Origin: GCA-2684655 sp045105235
Lineage (GTDB): Bacteria; Planctomycetota; UBA1135; UBA2386
Reading direction: 5' to 3'
DNA: 64,000 nt
Assembly (NCBI GenBank): GCA_045105235.1
Contig: JBGCDH010000024.1
Span: 62,001 to 126,000 of the forward strand
A program made the translations under genes and the position numbers. Of the stretch, positions 32,622-42,255 are shown piece after piece (position 1 is the first letter of the stretch; every line of letters begins with the position of its first letter). The notes beneath the pieces are model-generated. The model was not told the origin of the DNA. It ran no database searches and saw nothing but the letters and a program-made list of their open reading frames with translations.

Positions 32622-33890
32622 ATGCGACGCGCTCTCAAACTCGGCACCGCCGCGTGCCTCTTGTGCCTACCCACTTTCGCCCAGGCTTCCGGCCAAGCCG
32701 CGGACGCCGCTGCCGTCGCCAACCGTTCCGCCCAGCCAGGCGCGTGGCAGGACCTGTTTGATGGCAAGACCCTCAACGGCTGGACCCAGCGAAACGGCAC
32801 GGCCGACTACGAGGTCGTTGACGGCACCATCGTTGGCACGACCAAGAAAGGCAGCCCCAATTCCTTTCTCTGCACCGACCGATTCTACGGCGACTTCGAA
32901 TTGACGTTTGACGTCAAGCTCCACAGCGACGAACTCAACTCGGGCGTGCAGATCCGCAGCCACTCGATCCCTTCGTATCGCAAGGGCCGCGTGCACGGCT
33001 ACCAGGTGGAAGTCGCCACCAACGGCCACGCTGGCTTCATCTACGACGAGGCTCGTCGCGGCTGGCTGAGCAAGGACCGCGACGACCCCGCCCGCCGAGC
33101 CGCCTACCGCAACGGCGAGTGGAACCGCTACCGCGTGCTCTGCGTCGGCCCAACCATCCGCACCTGGGTCAACGATGTCCAGGTAGCTCACATCGTCGAC
33201 GACTTCTCGCCAACCGGCTTCATCGGCCTGCAGGTTCACTCCGTCCGCAACGATCCGAAGTGGCGCGTTGCCTGGCGCAACCTGCGCATCCGCGAACTGG
33301 GCGACGGCGGCGGCTTTGCGTCGCTGTTTGACGGCAAGTCCCTTGCGGGCTGGAAGGTCAACGAGAACCCGGATTCGGTCGCGGTCAAGGATGGCGCGAT
33401 CGTGGTCAAGGGCCAGCGCGCCCACGCCTTTTATGACGGCCCGGTATACCGCCACGACTTCCAGAACTTTGAGCTGCGCGCTTTGGTGCGCACCCGCAAG
33501 AACTCCAACTCCGGGCTCTACTTCCACACTGCATTCCAGCCAAACGGCTGGCCACAGAAGGGCTACGAAGTGCAGGTCAACAACAGCCACGGCGACTGGC
33601 GTCGCACCGGCGGCCTCTATGGCATCGAGGACGTGCGCGAAGCTCCGGCTGCTGACGAGCAATGGTTCCGCATGGAAGCAAAGGTTGTGGGACAGCACAT
33701 CACGGTATTCGTGAACGGCAAGCAGACGGTCGACTACACGGAGCCAGTCGATGCCAAGCGCGAACCGGGTTTCGCGGGTCGGCTGCTCGGGCGCGGGACG
33801 ATTGCACTCCAGGCGCACGACCCAGGCAGCGAGGTTTGGTTCAAGGACATCGCGGTACGGCCACTGCCCGAAACGCCAAGCGCCCGCTAG
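32622..33890 (+). CDS. Secreted protein with two DUF1080 (3-keto-disaccharide hydrolase) domains
   Basis: A 422-residue exported protein (signal peptide 1-22, P-T-F-A-Q-A). It contains two concanavalin-like DUF1080 domains, about 42-228 and 235-417, each opening with the typical L-F-D-G-K-T/S-L-x-G-W motif. The first has S-D-E-L-N-S-G-V-Q-I-R-S; the second N-S-N-S-G-L-Y-F-H and G-Y-E-V-Q-V-N-N, the conserved metal or sugar-binding strand pair. Family members split 3-keto-glucosides or bind glycans in planctomycetes and Bacteroidetes. The gene sits next to a small membrane protein and mscL. Confidence 0.88.
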   Translation: MRRALKLGTAACLLCLPTFAQASGQAADAAAVANRSAQPGAWQDLFDGKTLNGWTQRNGTADYEVVDGTIVGTTKKGSPNSFLCTDRFYGDFELTFDVKLHSDELNSGVQIRSHSIPSYRKGRVHGYQVEVATNGHAGFIYDEARRGWLSKDRDDPARRAAYRNGEWNRYRVLCVGPTIRTWVNDVQVAHIVDDFSPTGFIGLQVHSVRNDPKWRVAWRNLRIRELGDGGGFASLFDGKSLAGWKVNENPDSVAVKDGAIVVKGQRAHAFYDGPVYRHDFQNFELRALVRTRKNSNSGLYFHTAFQPNGWPQKGYEVQVNNSHGDWRRTGGLYGIEDVREAPAADEQWFRMEAKVVGQHITVFVNGKQTVDYTEPVDAKREPGFAGRLLGRGTIALQAHDPGSEVWFKDIAVRPLPETPSAR

Positions 33891-33904
33891 CCAACAAACA
33901 CACC

Positions 33905-34360
33905 ATGTTTCTCATCCTCTCGATCCTGTTCTTCGCACTGCTGCACCTGCCGTGGTTTCGCAAGCGGCGCTGGTGGAACACGCTCAAAGAACGCGCGGCG
34001 TGGGCGCTCGGCCTGAGCCTGTTTGCCGCCGGCGCGCTGCACCTATCGGTGCCAGCTGTGTTCGCGGCCATTGTCCCCGACTACATGCCGTCGCCCCAAA
34101 AGCTCGTCTACGCAGGCGGAGCGGCGCTGATGACGGGGTCGCTCGGGGTCATCTGGAAGCGCGTGCGCCGCTTCACGTCGTATGGCGTGATTGGCATGCT
34201 GCTGGCCTTCTTGCCGGCCAATATCAACCTCGCCATGCACGGCGCCGAGCTGCCGAACGCCGTCGGTACGGTGCCGCCGAACCACTGGCTGGCGTGGTCG
34301 AGTGTGCCGATGCAGTTCGTCTACATGGCCTGGGCCTGGCTGGTGGGCCGCAAGCGCTGA
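33905..34360 (+). CDS. DoxX-like small integral membrane protein
   Basis: A 151-residue protein with four hydrophobic helices (about 1-16, 34-55, 67-83 and 92-110, the last followed by W-L-A-W-S-S-V-P-M-Q-F-V-Y-M-A-W-A-W-L-V). The arrangement and the R-F-T-S-Y-G-V-I-G-M-L-L-A-F-L-P-A-N-I-N-L-A-M-H-G motif match DoxX-like membrane proteins of unknown function. It starts 15 nt after the DUF1080 gene and is probably cotranscribed with it. Confidence 0.75.
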   Translation: MFLILSILFFALLHLPWFRKRRWWNTLKERAAWALGLSLFAAGALHLSVPAVFAAIVPDYMPSPQKLVYAGGAALMTGSLGVIWKRVRRFTSYGVIGMLLAFLPANINLAMHGAELPNAVGTVPPNHWLAWSSVPMQFVYMAWAWLVGRKR

Positions 34361-34500
34361 GCCGGCACCCCGCCAACTTTCTGATCGCAAATCGGGTGCG
34401 CTACGGCGACATTCTTTTGCGCAAGACTCGTCTCCGTTCCTGCCGGACCGCATGAAGGCGGAATCTGAGGGGCGGCCAACCAGTTCCTACCAGCAAGACC

Positions 34501-34896
34501 ATGCTCTCAGAGTTCAAGAAGTTCATCTTCAAAGGCGACGTCGTCGCCCTCGCCACCGGCGTCATCATCGGCACGGCATTCGGAAAGATCGTCACCGCGT
34601 TCACCGAAGGCTTTGTAAACCCGCTTCTGAAGCTTCTTGGCGGCAGCCCGGAAGTGGCGATGAAGATTCAGATTGCAGGCGAAACCGGCGCGAAGGAAGG
34701 CGTCTACCTGGACGTCGGGCTGATCATCAGCGCGATCATCTCCTTTTTGATCACCGCCGCGATCATCTTCTTCTTCATCGTCAAGCCCGCCAACGCCCTG
34801 CAAAAGCGCATGGCCGAAGACGAAGTCAAGGCACCGCCGAAGCCATCGGACGAAGTGGTCCTGCTCGGCGAGATTCGCGACGCGCTCAAGAAGTAG
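34501..34896 (+). CDS. mscL: Large-conductance mechanosensitive channel MscL
   Basis: 131 residues, the normal length. N-terminal amphipathic helix F-K-K-F-I-F-K-G-D-V-V, pore helix TM1 with A-L-A-T-G-V-I-I-G-T-A-F-G-K-I-V, a periplasmic loop with E-T-G-A-K-E-G-V-Y-L-D, TM2 (I-I-S-A-I-I-S-F-L-I-T-A-A-I-I-F-F-F-I-V-K-P) and a C-terminal charged helix. It opens under hypo-osmotic membrane tension and protects from lysis. Confidence 0.97.
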   Translation: MLSEFKKFIFKGDVVALATGVIIGTAFGKIVTAFTEGFVNPLLKLLGGSPEVAMKIQIAGETGAKEGVYLDVGLIISAIISFLITAAIIFFFIVKPANALQKRMAEDEVKAPPKPSDEVVLLGEIRDALKK

Positions 34897-34981
34897 CCGC
34901 GGTTGCTCACCGTCAAGAGTGGCGGCGCGCAGACGATTGCGAGCGGGCCAGGCGCAATCTGCCGGCCATACGTGGCAGCTG

Positions 34982-36958
34982 CTATTTCCCAGCCGTTGCT
35001 ACGTCAAAGTCGACACTCGCCAGCAGTGTCGCGAGCAGCTCGCGGTCCGCATCGGATGCGATCCGGCCCAGCTCAAACACAAACAGGGCATCGCCCGCGA
35101 GCACGAACGTGACGCGCTCATTGCCAGCGGAGCGCTGGCGCTCGATCGCCCGCGCCGGCCGATCGTCGACCAAGAGTTCTTCGAACTCGCCCTTGAGCCC
35201 GAACATCGTGCGGAGCTGCGGCCAGGCAAAGCCAGCCGGAACGTCCATGACGGCAACTTCGATCTGACGGGGCTCGCCGCCGTCACTGCGCCCTTCCACC
35301 TCTAGCAGCTCAAAGCTGATCTGCGCGGAGGGTGGCCCGGACTCGATCTCGAAGCCTTCGGGCGCCTCCAGCGACAACCCCCAGAGTCGGTTGACGTAAC
35401 GCTTGGCGTGCTCCGCATTCGTGACCGCACCAGCGGCATCGCAGTCAAGGACGCGGCCACGGTGCACGACTTCCTGCACCTCGATGTCGAGTCGCCCAAA
35501 CGCCGCCATCAGCTGCATGAACTCTTCTGCCATGCTGCCTTCTTGCAGCGACATCGAGACCATCTGCAGCCGCAGCGGGTCGGCCGACCCGTAGCCCATT
35601 GTTGCATCGAGCGGGTACCACTGGCCGTCGACATAGACTTCGTTCCATGCGTGGCCGCCCCAGATGCCGCCGAGGTAGACGACCCCCATGGCGACACGCG
35701 CCGGAATGCCGACCGCACGGCACATGGCCGCAAGCAGCATCGCGTGCTCGCTGCAGTCGCCCTCGCGGTCGCGGCACACCTCAAGCGCCGAGGCCATACC
35801 GACACCGAAGTTCTTATTGGTGATGTGTTCGAAGACCCAGCTCTCGATCTTTTGCGCAGCCGCCCACGCGTCGCGTTCGTCACCGACCGCCTGCTGCGCA
35901 AGCTCACGGATTTCGGGTTCGTCGGACTGCAGCATCGTGCTTGCCGCCAGGCTCCCGCCGACGCCCGCCGCATTCGCGGCCGCCAGCGCCAACGGCCGCC
36001 GACCGGCGTGGCCCGTCGGCGGCACACGTCGCTCGAGTCGCATCGTGACCACGCCGTCGTCCCCACGCGAGACGACGCGCTGGCCGTTCGACTCGACGAT
36101 TTGCACCGGCCGGCCCGACTCCTTGGAGCGTACCGCAACCGTGGCAGCGGACGCCGTTCGCGCGAACGGCACGGAACGCTTGGCGACGATCATCGTCGCT
36201 TGGAAAACGTCCGGCGACAGCTCGGACTTGCCGACAGCAGCGAGCGCCTGCTGTCTGGTCGCAAGGTCCTGCTCCATCTTGATGCCCGCCATCGGCACCA
36301 TCGTGCGCACCACCGTGCCATCGCGTCGAAGCCAGCTGGTCGTCGTGAACGGCATCTTCTCCATGCGAGACTCTGTCTTGACGAGAGTGACCTTCTCGCC
36401 GAGCACCGTCACTTCTTCTTCGCCGACGACGAGAATGTCCATGCCGACAATTCCATCTAGCTCGGCCGCAAACGTCACGGCTTCCGCCTTTCTGCCGGGC
36501 TGCAGATCCTCGCCGACCAGCATGCGCGACAAGCGCCATGGGCCGATCACACCGTCATCGACTTCGATCTCCCGCTCGCGCTCGCGCCCCATCAACTTGG
36601 TCACGATCTTGGCCATGCCATCGCCGAAGGTCGCACGCGACTCGCTGTCCTGATTCGACATCTTGCTCGACATCGACACCTCGATGAGCTTGCCGTCGTC
36701 GGACCGCTCGACCGACGCACTGCGCGACTCGACTTCAACCGTAGAGCCAAGGCGCTTGATCTTCATTTCGGTCGTGATGACCGTTTCGATGCGATCGCCG
36801 CTCTGCACAGAGCGCGAATGCAGGTAGCCAACTTCGCCGCCTTGCATGCGCATGACGTACCAGAGATCTTCGAGCACAACGGGTTTGGTCGCTCCCTGCC
36901 CGATCAACATCGGCGCGAGAGAGAACCAGGCCAACACAGCGAACAGGGTCTTCTTCAT
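34982..36958 (-). CDS. Secreted transglutaminase-like peptidase-fold protein
   Basis: A 658-residue protein with a signal peptide (1-20, A-P-M-L-I-G-Q). Residues 30-330 are beta-rich. The transglutaminase core (about 365-455) has the catalytic triad Cys402 in R-E-G-D-C-S-E-H-A, His436 in G-G-H-A-W-N-E-V-Y and Asp451 in P-L-D-A-T-M-G. A C-terminal beta-domain of about 170 residues follows. Bacterial members are mostly cysteine peptidases or cross-linking enzymes of the periplasm. The gene is last in a minus-strand run (DUF1800, DUF1501, DUF3810, this gene). A second, more distant transglutaminase-like protein is encoded at 60688-64000. Confidence 0.85.
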   Translation of the reverse strand: MKKTLFAVLAWFSLAPMLIGQGATKPVVLEDLWYVMRMQGGEVGYLHSRSVQSGDRIETVITTEMKIKRLGSTVEVESRSASVERSDDGKLIEVSMSSKMSNQDSESRATFGDGMAKIVTKLMGREREREIEVDDGVIGPWRLSRMLVGEDLQPGRKAEAVTFAAELDGIVGMDILVVGEEEVTVLGEKVTLVKTESRMEKMPFTTTSWLRRDGTVVRTMVPMAGIKMEQDLATRQQALAAVGKSELSPDVFQATMIVAKRSVPFARTASAATVAVRSKESGRPVQIVESNGQRVVSRGDDGVVTMRLERRVPPTGHAGRRPLALAAANAAGVGGSLAASTMLQSDEPEIRELAQQAVGDERDAWAAAQKIESWVFEHITNKNFGVGMASALEVCRDREGDCSEHAMLLAAMCRAVGIPARVAMGVVYLGGIWGGHAWNEVYVDGQWYPLDATMGYGSADPLRLQMVSMSLQEGSMAEEFMQLMAAFGRLDIEVQEVVHRGRVLDCDAAGAVTNAEHAKRYVNRLWGLSLEAPEGFEIESGPPSAQISFELLEVEGRSDGGEPRQIEVAVMDVPAGFAWPQLRTMFGLKGEFEELLVDDRPARAIERQRSAGNERVTFVLAGDALFVFELGRIASDADRELLATLLASVDFDVATAGK

Positions 36959-37016
36959 ATCGAAACTCCAGATCTTACCGGGTGAACCATAGCGAACTCA
37001 CTCGCCAACGGGGCCC

Positions 37017-38156
37017 CTATCGGCCCCGAGGAGCGACTCGCGGCGGCACATACGGCGGCGGCAGCGGCACCAAACCGCAGCGGTAGGCACGCACGAACAG
37101 CGTGAACCCTCGGGCGTAGTCGTCCGTGCCCAGCGCGACCCCCTGCGTTTTGAGGTAGGTATCGTTGACCGCTCGGGACACCCGCGCCAGCGTCGGCACC
37201 GAGTGCCGCTTGCGCCGCTCTGACAGCTCGCGCAGGTCGGCCTTCGCACGCTCGGGCAACAACTTGTAGAAGCGCGCAGCGGAGCCTTCATCCTCACGCG
37301 ACATCGCATACCGCACCATCGACAGCGCTGTGCCATAGCGCGCCAAGGGGTCTGCGGCACGCAATCCCGCAACGAACCCGACTAGGTTGGCATCGGCTTC
37401 GCCGCAGTAGCCAAACAAGTGCGCCAACTCGTGCGCACGAATCCCCAGCAACATCGGCAGCGGCAGGGCGCCGTCAACGTGAGCCTCCAGGGTAAACGGC
37501 GACACGATCCCATAGATCCCGAGCGCCATGAGCCAACCATCCGGTGGCTCTTTGATGTATCTCGGGACGGCGGGCAGCCATCCTTCGAGTTCCTCCACGA
37601 GCTCACGTTCGGCGCTTGCCACGGCTCGCCACGCCCGCTCAGCATCGCCGTGCGCACGGTCGCCGTCTTCATGCAGAACGCGCAGAAGCCGCATCTGCAC
37701 GTCCGCAACGTGCTCGCGCAGCAGCTCTGTTTCGCCGAGATGCCAACGCTCTTCGATCGGCACGCGGCGATAGCCAAGCCCCCAGATCAACAGAAAGGCT
37801 GCGGCGACGACGAGTGCTCCCCGCATCAGCCGAACGGCACCGGCTACCAGCAAGGCCCACCGGGCCTCTCCGCACCTGCGGCCCCGACGCCATCTCCGGA
37901 CTCCAACCAGAGCAAGCAACGCGGGCACCGCCAGGAGCAGCGAACCCATGAGCGGCCAGTCGACCGCGCCGGTAACGGGCACCAAGTTCTTTTGGAGTAT
38001 CGGGAAGAGAGTGCGGCTGTAGCCACGCTCCATCACGTCAGCTGGCAGCACGAGGCCGGCGACCACGACAAGCGCTGCGGCGACCCAAGCCACCGTGCGG
38101 CCGTGTCGCCGAAGCGGCGACTCGACGCGAGCACCCGATTCTGCAGATCCGGACAT
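37017..38156 (-). CDS. DUF3810-like membrane zinc metallopeptidase
   Basis: A 379-residue protein with three N-terminal TM helices (about 21-38, 68-86, 105-127). The C-terminal part carries R-A-H-E-L-A-H-L-F-G-Y-C-G-E-A-D-A-N (His242, Glu243, His246, Glu253), the extended H-E-x-x-H motif of DUF3810 proteins, where a downstream Glu is a third zinc ligand. Predicted to cut membrane or periplasmic substrates. It lies 36 nt after the DUF1501 gene and 58 nt before the transglutaminase gene. A TAGACT box 8 nt before the ATG (38165-38170) could give an internal leaderless promoter. Confidence 0.8.
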   Translation of the reverse strand: MSGSAESGARVESPLRRHGRTVAWVAAALVVVAGLVLPADVMERGYSRTLFPILQKNLVPVTGAVDWPLMGSLLLAVPALLALVGVRRWRRGRRCGEARWALLVAGAVRLMRGALVVAAAFLLIWGLGYRRVPIEERWHLGETELLREHVADVQMRLLRVLHEDGDRAHGDAERAWRAVASAERELVEELEGWLPAVPRYIKEPPDGWLMALGIYGIVSPFTLEAHVDGALPLPMLLGIRAHELAHLFGYCGEADANLVGFVAGLRAADPLARYGTALSMVRYAMSREDEGSAARFYKLLPERAKADLRELSERRKRHSVPTLARVSRAVNDTYLKTQGVALGTDDYARGFTLFVRAYRCGLVPLPPPYVPPRVAPRGR

Positions 38157-38192
38157 CTCTCACCAGTCTACGCCACCCACGGAGCAGCGGGA

Positions 38193-39542
38193 TCACAACA
38201 CGCCAATCGGTTGAAACACATGCGACGGAAAGACCAGGTTTGGATCCGTTCCGCCCATGTGCACATCGAGCACTTCTCGCAAGACGTCGCGAAAGTCATT
38301 GCTAGGCGCAACATGCTTGCCTTGCAACAAAGCCGACGGCGAGAGCCCCGGCCAAGTGCCATGCACCTGGCCTCCCTGGACCGCGGTGCCGGCACCACCA
38401 ACAACCGCCATGGCGCCACCGGCGCCGTGGTCGGTTCCGAGCGACCCGTTTTCGGCCGCCGAACGGCCGAACTCCGACATCGACACCAGCACGACGTCGT
38501 CCGCCAAACCGCCCAGGTCGACAAAGAAGGCCGCGATCGCCGCGCTGTACTCTGCGGCATTGGCGTCGATCCTCGGCACCAGATTCGAATGGTGATCCCA
38601 GCCCCCCTGATCCACGGCGAAGAACTCGACGCCAAGGTTGCCCTTGATCACCTCCGCCACTTCGCGAAGGGCCTCCCCCAAACGACCCTCGGGATATACC
38701 GCGCCGTTGCTGGGCACGTAGTTCACGGGATCGAGAGCGGCGAACAAATCGAGCAAAGCAAACGTCTCGCGCTGTGTGCGGTACGCAAGCTGGCGCTGCG
38801 GCGCCATGGCGCCGGTGGGAGTACCCGCCGCAATCGCCTCGGCGAACACACGCTGCTCTGATGTGCCGGCAAACGCCAGATCCCGCGTCGATTGCACCGC
38901 ATAGCAAGCATGCGATCCAACCATCGAGCGCGGCAACACCTTGCGCAATGCCAGGGCACGCACCGGTGCCTCACCGGGGGCGGCCGTAGCCTGCAGATGC
39001 CGATTGATCCAACCCTCTGCACCGCTGCCAAGCAGCGTCGTCTCGTAGAGATCCTGACTGGCGAAGTGCGAACGGCTGTAGGGCTGATAGCCAACCGCAG
39101 GCACAACCGCACAACGGCTGTTCGCCTGCGCAAAGGATGCGTGCAGGCCCGTCATCGCCGGGTGCATCGAGAACATCGCGTCCATCGAAAGACCTTCGAC
39201 GGCCGCCGCGCTTCCCGGCGCGCCCAGGCCAATGTTCGGGCGAAGCACCGCATAGTCCGGGTCTCCCGTTGGAGCGTAGAGATTGAGCGCATCGGCACCG
39301 CCGCGCTGGAACAGCGCCACCACAACGCGCGTGCCATTGCCGCGCCGCTGGGGGCCAGCCGCCCGTAGACCGTTGTGCAGGCACAGCGCGCCGCCGGCGA
39401 CCACGGCCGATGCCTGCAACATCGATCGACGCGTCGTGCCGCCCCGCGCCGCATCGTCCCGTGCTGCATCGTCCCGCGCTGCATCGCCCCGCGCTGCATC
39501 GTCATCGGGAGACGCATTTGTGCAAGTGTCGGACTGGTTCAT
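38193..39542 (-). CDS. DUF1501 family protein, Tat-exported
   Basis: A 449-residue protein of the DUF1501 (sulfatase-like alkaline-phosphatase fold) family. A repetitive D-A-A-R-D/G linker (about 12-34) precedes the twin-arginine signal T-T-R-R-S-M-L-Q. The body shows V-V-V-A-L-F-Q-R-G-G-A-D, H-P-A-M-T-G-L, Y-S-R-S-H-F-A-S-Q-D, G-W-D-H-H and F-G-R-S-A-A-E-N-G-S-L-G-T-D-H-G-A-G-G, all typical. Family function is unproven; it usually stands next to DUF1800, as here (53 nt downstream). Start at 39542 is chosen for GAGGA 6 nt upstream; an ATG at 39566 adds eight residues. Confidence 0.88.
   Translation of the reverse strand: MNQSDTCTNASPDDDAARGDAARDDAARDDAARGGTTRRSMLQASAVVAGGALCLHNGLRAAGPQRRGNGTRVVVALFQRGGADALNLYAPTGDPDYAVLRPNIGLGAPGSAAAVEGLSMDAMFSMHPAMTGLHASFAQANSRCAVVPAVGYQPYSRSHFASQDLYETTLLGSGAEGWINRHLQATAAPGEAPVRALALRKVLPRSMVGSHACYAVQSTRDLAFAGTSEQRVFAEAIAAGTPTGAMAPQRQLAYRTQRETFALLDLFAALDPVNYVPSNGAVYPEGRLGEALREVAEVIKGNLGVEFFAVDQGGWDHHSNLVPRIDANAAEYSAAIAAFFVDLGGLADDVVLVSMSEFGRSAAENGSLGTDHGAGGAMAVVGGAGTAVQGGQVHGTWPGLSPSALLQGKHVAPSNDFRDVLREVLDVHMGGTDPNLVFPSHVFQPIGVL
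39440..39499. repeat. Four 15 bp units in the DUF1501 gene
   Basis: Units CGTCCCGCGCTGCAT (with CGCCCC and CGTGC variants), in frame on the minus strand, encode D-A-A-R-G/D repeats between the N-terminus and the twin-arginine motif. Confidence 0.9.
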
Positions 39543-39595
39543 TGTTTTCCTCTTCCGCGTGGCCATGGCGATTCCGCCGGAACGCCTAGCGACAA

Positions 39596-41146
39596 TCAGT
39601 GAAGCTGCACCTCGGGAAGCTGCAGGATGGCAGAGAGCAGATCGCGCGCTCGATTCCGTATTTGGTTGAACGAAGGACTCGACGGCGCCGACGACAACAT
39701 GCCGTCCATATACGCCGTCAAAGCCACCACGGTCGAGGGGGGCACGTCGCCGTCGACGAAACGATTCAACAGCGGCAGCACAAAGCCGGCGCCCGTCGAT
39801 GGCCAGGTCGGAAACCAAGCCGCCCACGGAATGTCTCCGGGACCAAATCGGCCGTGTGCGAAGTCGTCGGCGACGTTCCAACGCGGCAACAAGTTGCCTG
39901 CCCCTTGCCATGCTTCACCGTTCTCGGCGTAGCCCGTTGGGACGGGATTTTGATGTGGCTGCGCGCCGAGTTCGCCAATCTTGCGGTTTGCGACCACATA
40001 GCTGATCACATCGAGCTTGGCGCGACGCAGGAGATTGGCGACCATTTCAAAGCCGTCGCGCACCTTGTCACGCTCCGCAGACATCGCGGCAAAGTCCGGA
40101 TCCTGGAAGATCGCCGCCACCGTCTCGCCCATGCCACCGCCAGACCCCGAAAAGGCCTGCGCGACCCGCTGCAGCATGCCAGCCGTTGGCGAGTCGCCGG
40201 CAAAGTAGCGACAGAGCTTCGCCGGAATGCGCGCTGCAGTCTGTGGCATCGCCGCGAGGTAGTTGAGCAGACTCTCGCCTTCTTGCACCCCCGCGGGCCC
40301 CGCGATGCCGGGCGTGGACCACCCAAACGACAGCGTCTTGCTGCCGGCATCGTGACGGTCATCACGGAACGCAAAGAAGCTGAACACCGCCTCGTTGCCG
40401 GAGCCGTATTCGCGCTGCCGCGACCAACCCGTAAAGACTCGCGCAACTTCCGCGACATCCGCCTCCGTGTAGCCGGCGCCAACTCCGAGCGTGTGCAGCT
40501 CGAGCAGCTCGCGCGCGTAGTTTTCGTTTGGACGGCCGGCTCGATTGGACCGCGAGTCCAGGTAGTCAATCATCGCCGGACTCTTCGCACTCGCCTGCAG
40601 CAGGTCCGCAAAGCGGCCAAAGGCGCGCTGGAAGAAGGTATTGTCTTCCTGCGTTTCGCTGACGCCAGCAGTCGCGCGTCGATACGTCGAAAAGTGGTTG
40701 TTCCAGAAATAGGCCGTCCGCCACGCCAGCTGGCGCCGCGACGTCACCGCGCGCGCGAGCAACCGGATATCGGCAGACGACCCACCGGTCGCGCTGCTCG
40801 ACGCAGCAACCGCGCCATCGGACGCACGATCGTCGATCTGGCGCGGCTGCAGCTGCTCCTGAAGCCACGCGCCAGGACCTTGCTCCGCGATCGCCTCAAC
40901 GGTTGCTGCGTCGCCGCCGAACGTTGCCCGACTTGCCAACCGCCGCGCCATCGCCACGGTGCTGGGCAAGCTCCCACCTACTTGGCAGGGTACGGCCTGG
41001 ATGGATTGGACCTGGCTGGATTCGACCTGGCTGGCGGCAGCGGCAGGCTCCACTGCGGAGGAAGGCGGAACGGGAATACCGACGCACGGACGCGGCAGAC
41101 CAAAGAAGCGCTGCACGACTTCACGTCGCGTAGATTCGGCAGGCAT
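39596..41146 (-). CDS. DUF1800 family protein
   Basis: A 516-residue protein of the DUF1800 family, paired with DUF1501 in many planctomycetes and Bacteroidetes and thought to act in the envelope. Markers: R-R-L-A-S-R-A-T-F-G-G near residue 68, W-R-T-A-Y-F-W-N-N-H-F-S, D-N-T-F-F-Q-R-A, R-P-N-E-N-Y-A-R-E-L-L-E-L-H-T-L-G-V, R-V-F-T-G-W-S, H-D-A-G-S-K and W-R-x-A...F-A-A-M. An N-terminal S-Q-V-E/Q repeat-rich linker (about 32-56) varies from the family norm. No clear signal peptide is seen, and the exported form is assumed from its partner. Confidence 0.88.
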   Translation of the reverse strand: MPAESTRREVVQRFFGLPRPCVGIPVPPSSAVEPAAAASQVESSQVQSIQAVPCQVGGSLPSTVAMARRLASRATFGGDAATVEAIAEQGPGAWLQEQLQPRQIDDRASDGAVAASSSATGGSSADIRLLARAVTSRRQLAWRTAYFWNNHFSTYRRATAGVSETQEDNTFFQRAFGRFADLLQASAKSPAMIDYLDSRSNRAGRPNENYARELLELHTLGVGAGYTEADVAEVARVFTGWSRQREYGSGNEAVFSFFAFRDDRHDAGSKTLSFGWSTPGIAGPAGVQEGESLLNYLAAMPQTAARIPAKLCRYFAGDSPTAGMLQRVAQAFSGSGGGMGETVAAIFQDPDFAAMSAERDKVRDGFEMVANLLRRAKLDVISYVVANRKIGELGAQPHQNPVPTGYAENGEAWQGAGNLLPRWNVADDFAHGRFGPGDIPWAAWFPTWPSTGAGFVLPLLNRFVDGDVPPSTVVALTAYMDGMLSSAPSSPSFNQIRNRARDLLSAILQLPEVQLH

Positions 41147-41333
41147 GGGTGCTCTGGATTGGAGACGAAAGGCTGCTGCTGCCTACGCCCTCCGCTGCAC
41201 ACCTGGTCACGCCGATGCTTGAAAATCAAGCAACGCCGAGCGCTCGCGTCATGCAGCTCGCCAAGCCATTCCTGCCGCATTCCGCGATGGAACGCAACGT
41301 GCTCCAAGCGCTGCTATCGCGTCGCGATACGCT
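41147..41333. other. Spacer without gene
   Basis: 187 nt upstream of the DUF1800 gene and downstream of the next minus-strand gene. No convincing coding sequence or hairpin; it probably holds the DUF1800/DUF1501 promoter, with no good box seen. Confidence 0.4.
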
Positions 41334-42038
41334 CTACAGACGTATCGGCAGCAACGAATCGCGCGCGACCACAAAGCCATCGGCTTGCTCTGCATAGTTT
41401 GCGCGGGGTGCAAACATCTGCAGAACGAACACGCGCTCGCCAAACCTGCGGGTCGCGATACGCCCAATCTGCAGGTCGTGATCGGCCCCGCGGTGAACCA
41501 ACACATCCCCGCATAGCGGCCCGCCCTTGAACTCTGCAGCCTCGGGCTCCTCACCGGTCGCGGCACTCATGCCGGCGCAATGAAACGGCCGGCTCGACAC
41601 GACCCGATCCCCACGCGCAGCCACCCAACGGTCAAGCCACTCGGGAAGACGCACGCTCTCGGCAAGAAGATGCCCATCGATCTCGATTCTGACGTGCGCA
41701 CCGACGCGCCAACGGACCAGACTGGCACCGCCACCGCGCGAATCGCGAATCGCTCCCGCCGGCAGGCGCACGCTCAGCCACCAGTCACGATCAATCAGGT
41801 CGTCGGCACCGGTCATCGGGTAGCGGCTCTTCCATTCGGCTGGCGAAGACGCGACCCGACTCGGAAATGGCACACCCGGCGCCCGACGAAGCCGCCCGAG
41901 CCATCGCGCCAGATGCTGGTCATAGCCATCCACGGACGGATCCGTTTCGACCACGACGATCGGATCGAATCCGAGCGGGTCGACGATCGACGCGTCGACC
42001 GATTCGGATCGCGGCTGCTCCAGTTCGGGTTCTTGCAT
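41334..42038 (-). CDS. Protein of unknown function
   Basis: A 234-residue protein rich in Arg, Asp and Glu, without signal peptide or TM helix. Strands such as V-R-I-E-I-D-G-H-L-L-A and the loop G-A-D-H-D-L-Q-I-G-R-I-A suggest a beta fold; no family is recognised. The upstream 217 nt up to the lipoprotein gene (42256) contain no extension that looks coding, and the start is only weakly supported (no ribosome site or -10 box). Function unknown. Confidence 0.5.
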   Translation of the reverse strand: MQEPELEQPRSESVDASIVDPLGFDPIVVVETDPSVDGYDQHLARWLGRLRRAPGVPFPSRVASSPAEWKSRYPMTGADDLIDRDWWLSVRLPAGAIRDSRGGGASLVRWRVGAHVRIEIDGHLLAESVRLPEWLDRWVAARGDRVVSSRPFHCAGMSAATGEEPEAAEFKGGPLCGDVLVHRGADHDLQIGRIATRRFGERVFVLQMFAPRANYAEQADGFVVARDSLLPIRL

Positions 42039-42255
42039 GGCTCGTCACCGTCCACAACGCCAAGAAACGCATGCCGTGGCATCGTTGTCGCGCGCGCACG
42101 CACAGCCAGCGAAAACACAGACGCGGTCCCCAGGACATACTGCCATTTTCTAGGCTCACTTTCCGCCGGCCAGATGCGCAGACGACATGCCGCAGCCACA
42201 CGCATACTGGCCACGACCATGACGGATTCGCCATAAGCCGGGCCCCGCTATCGAC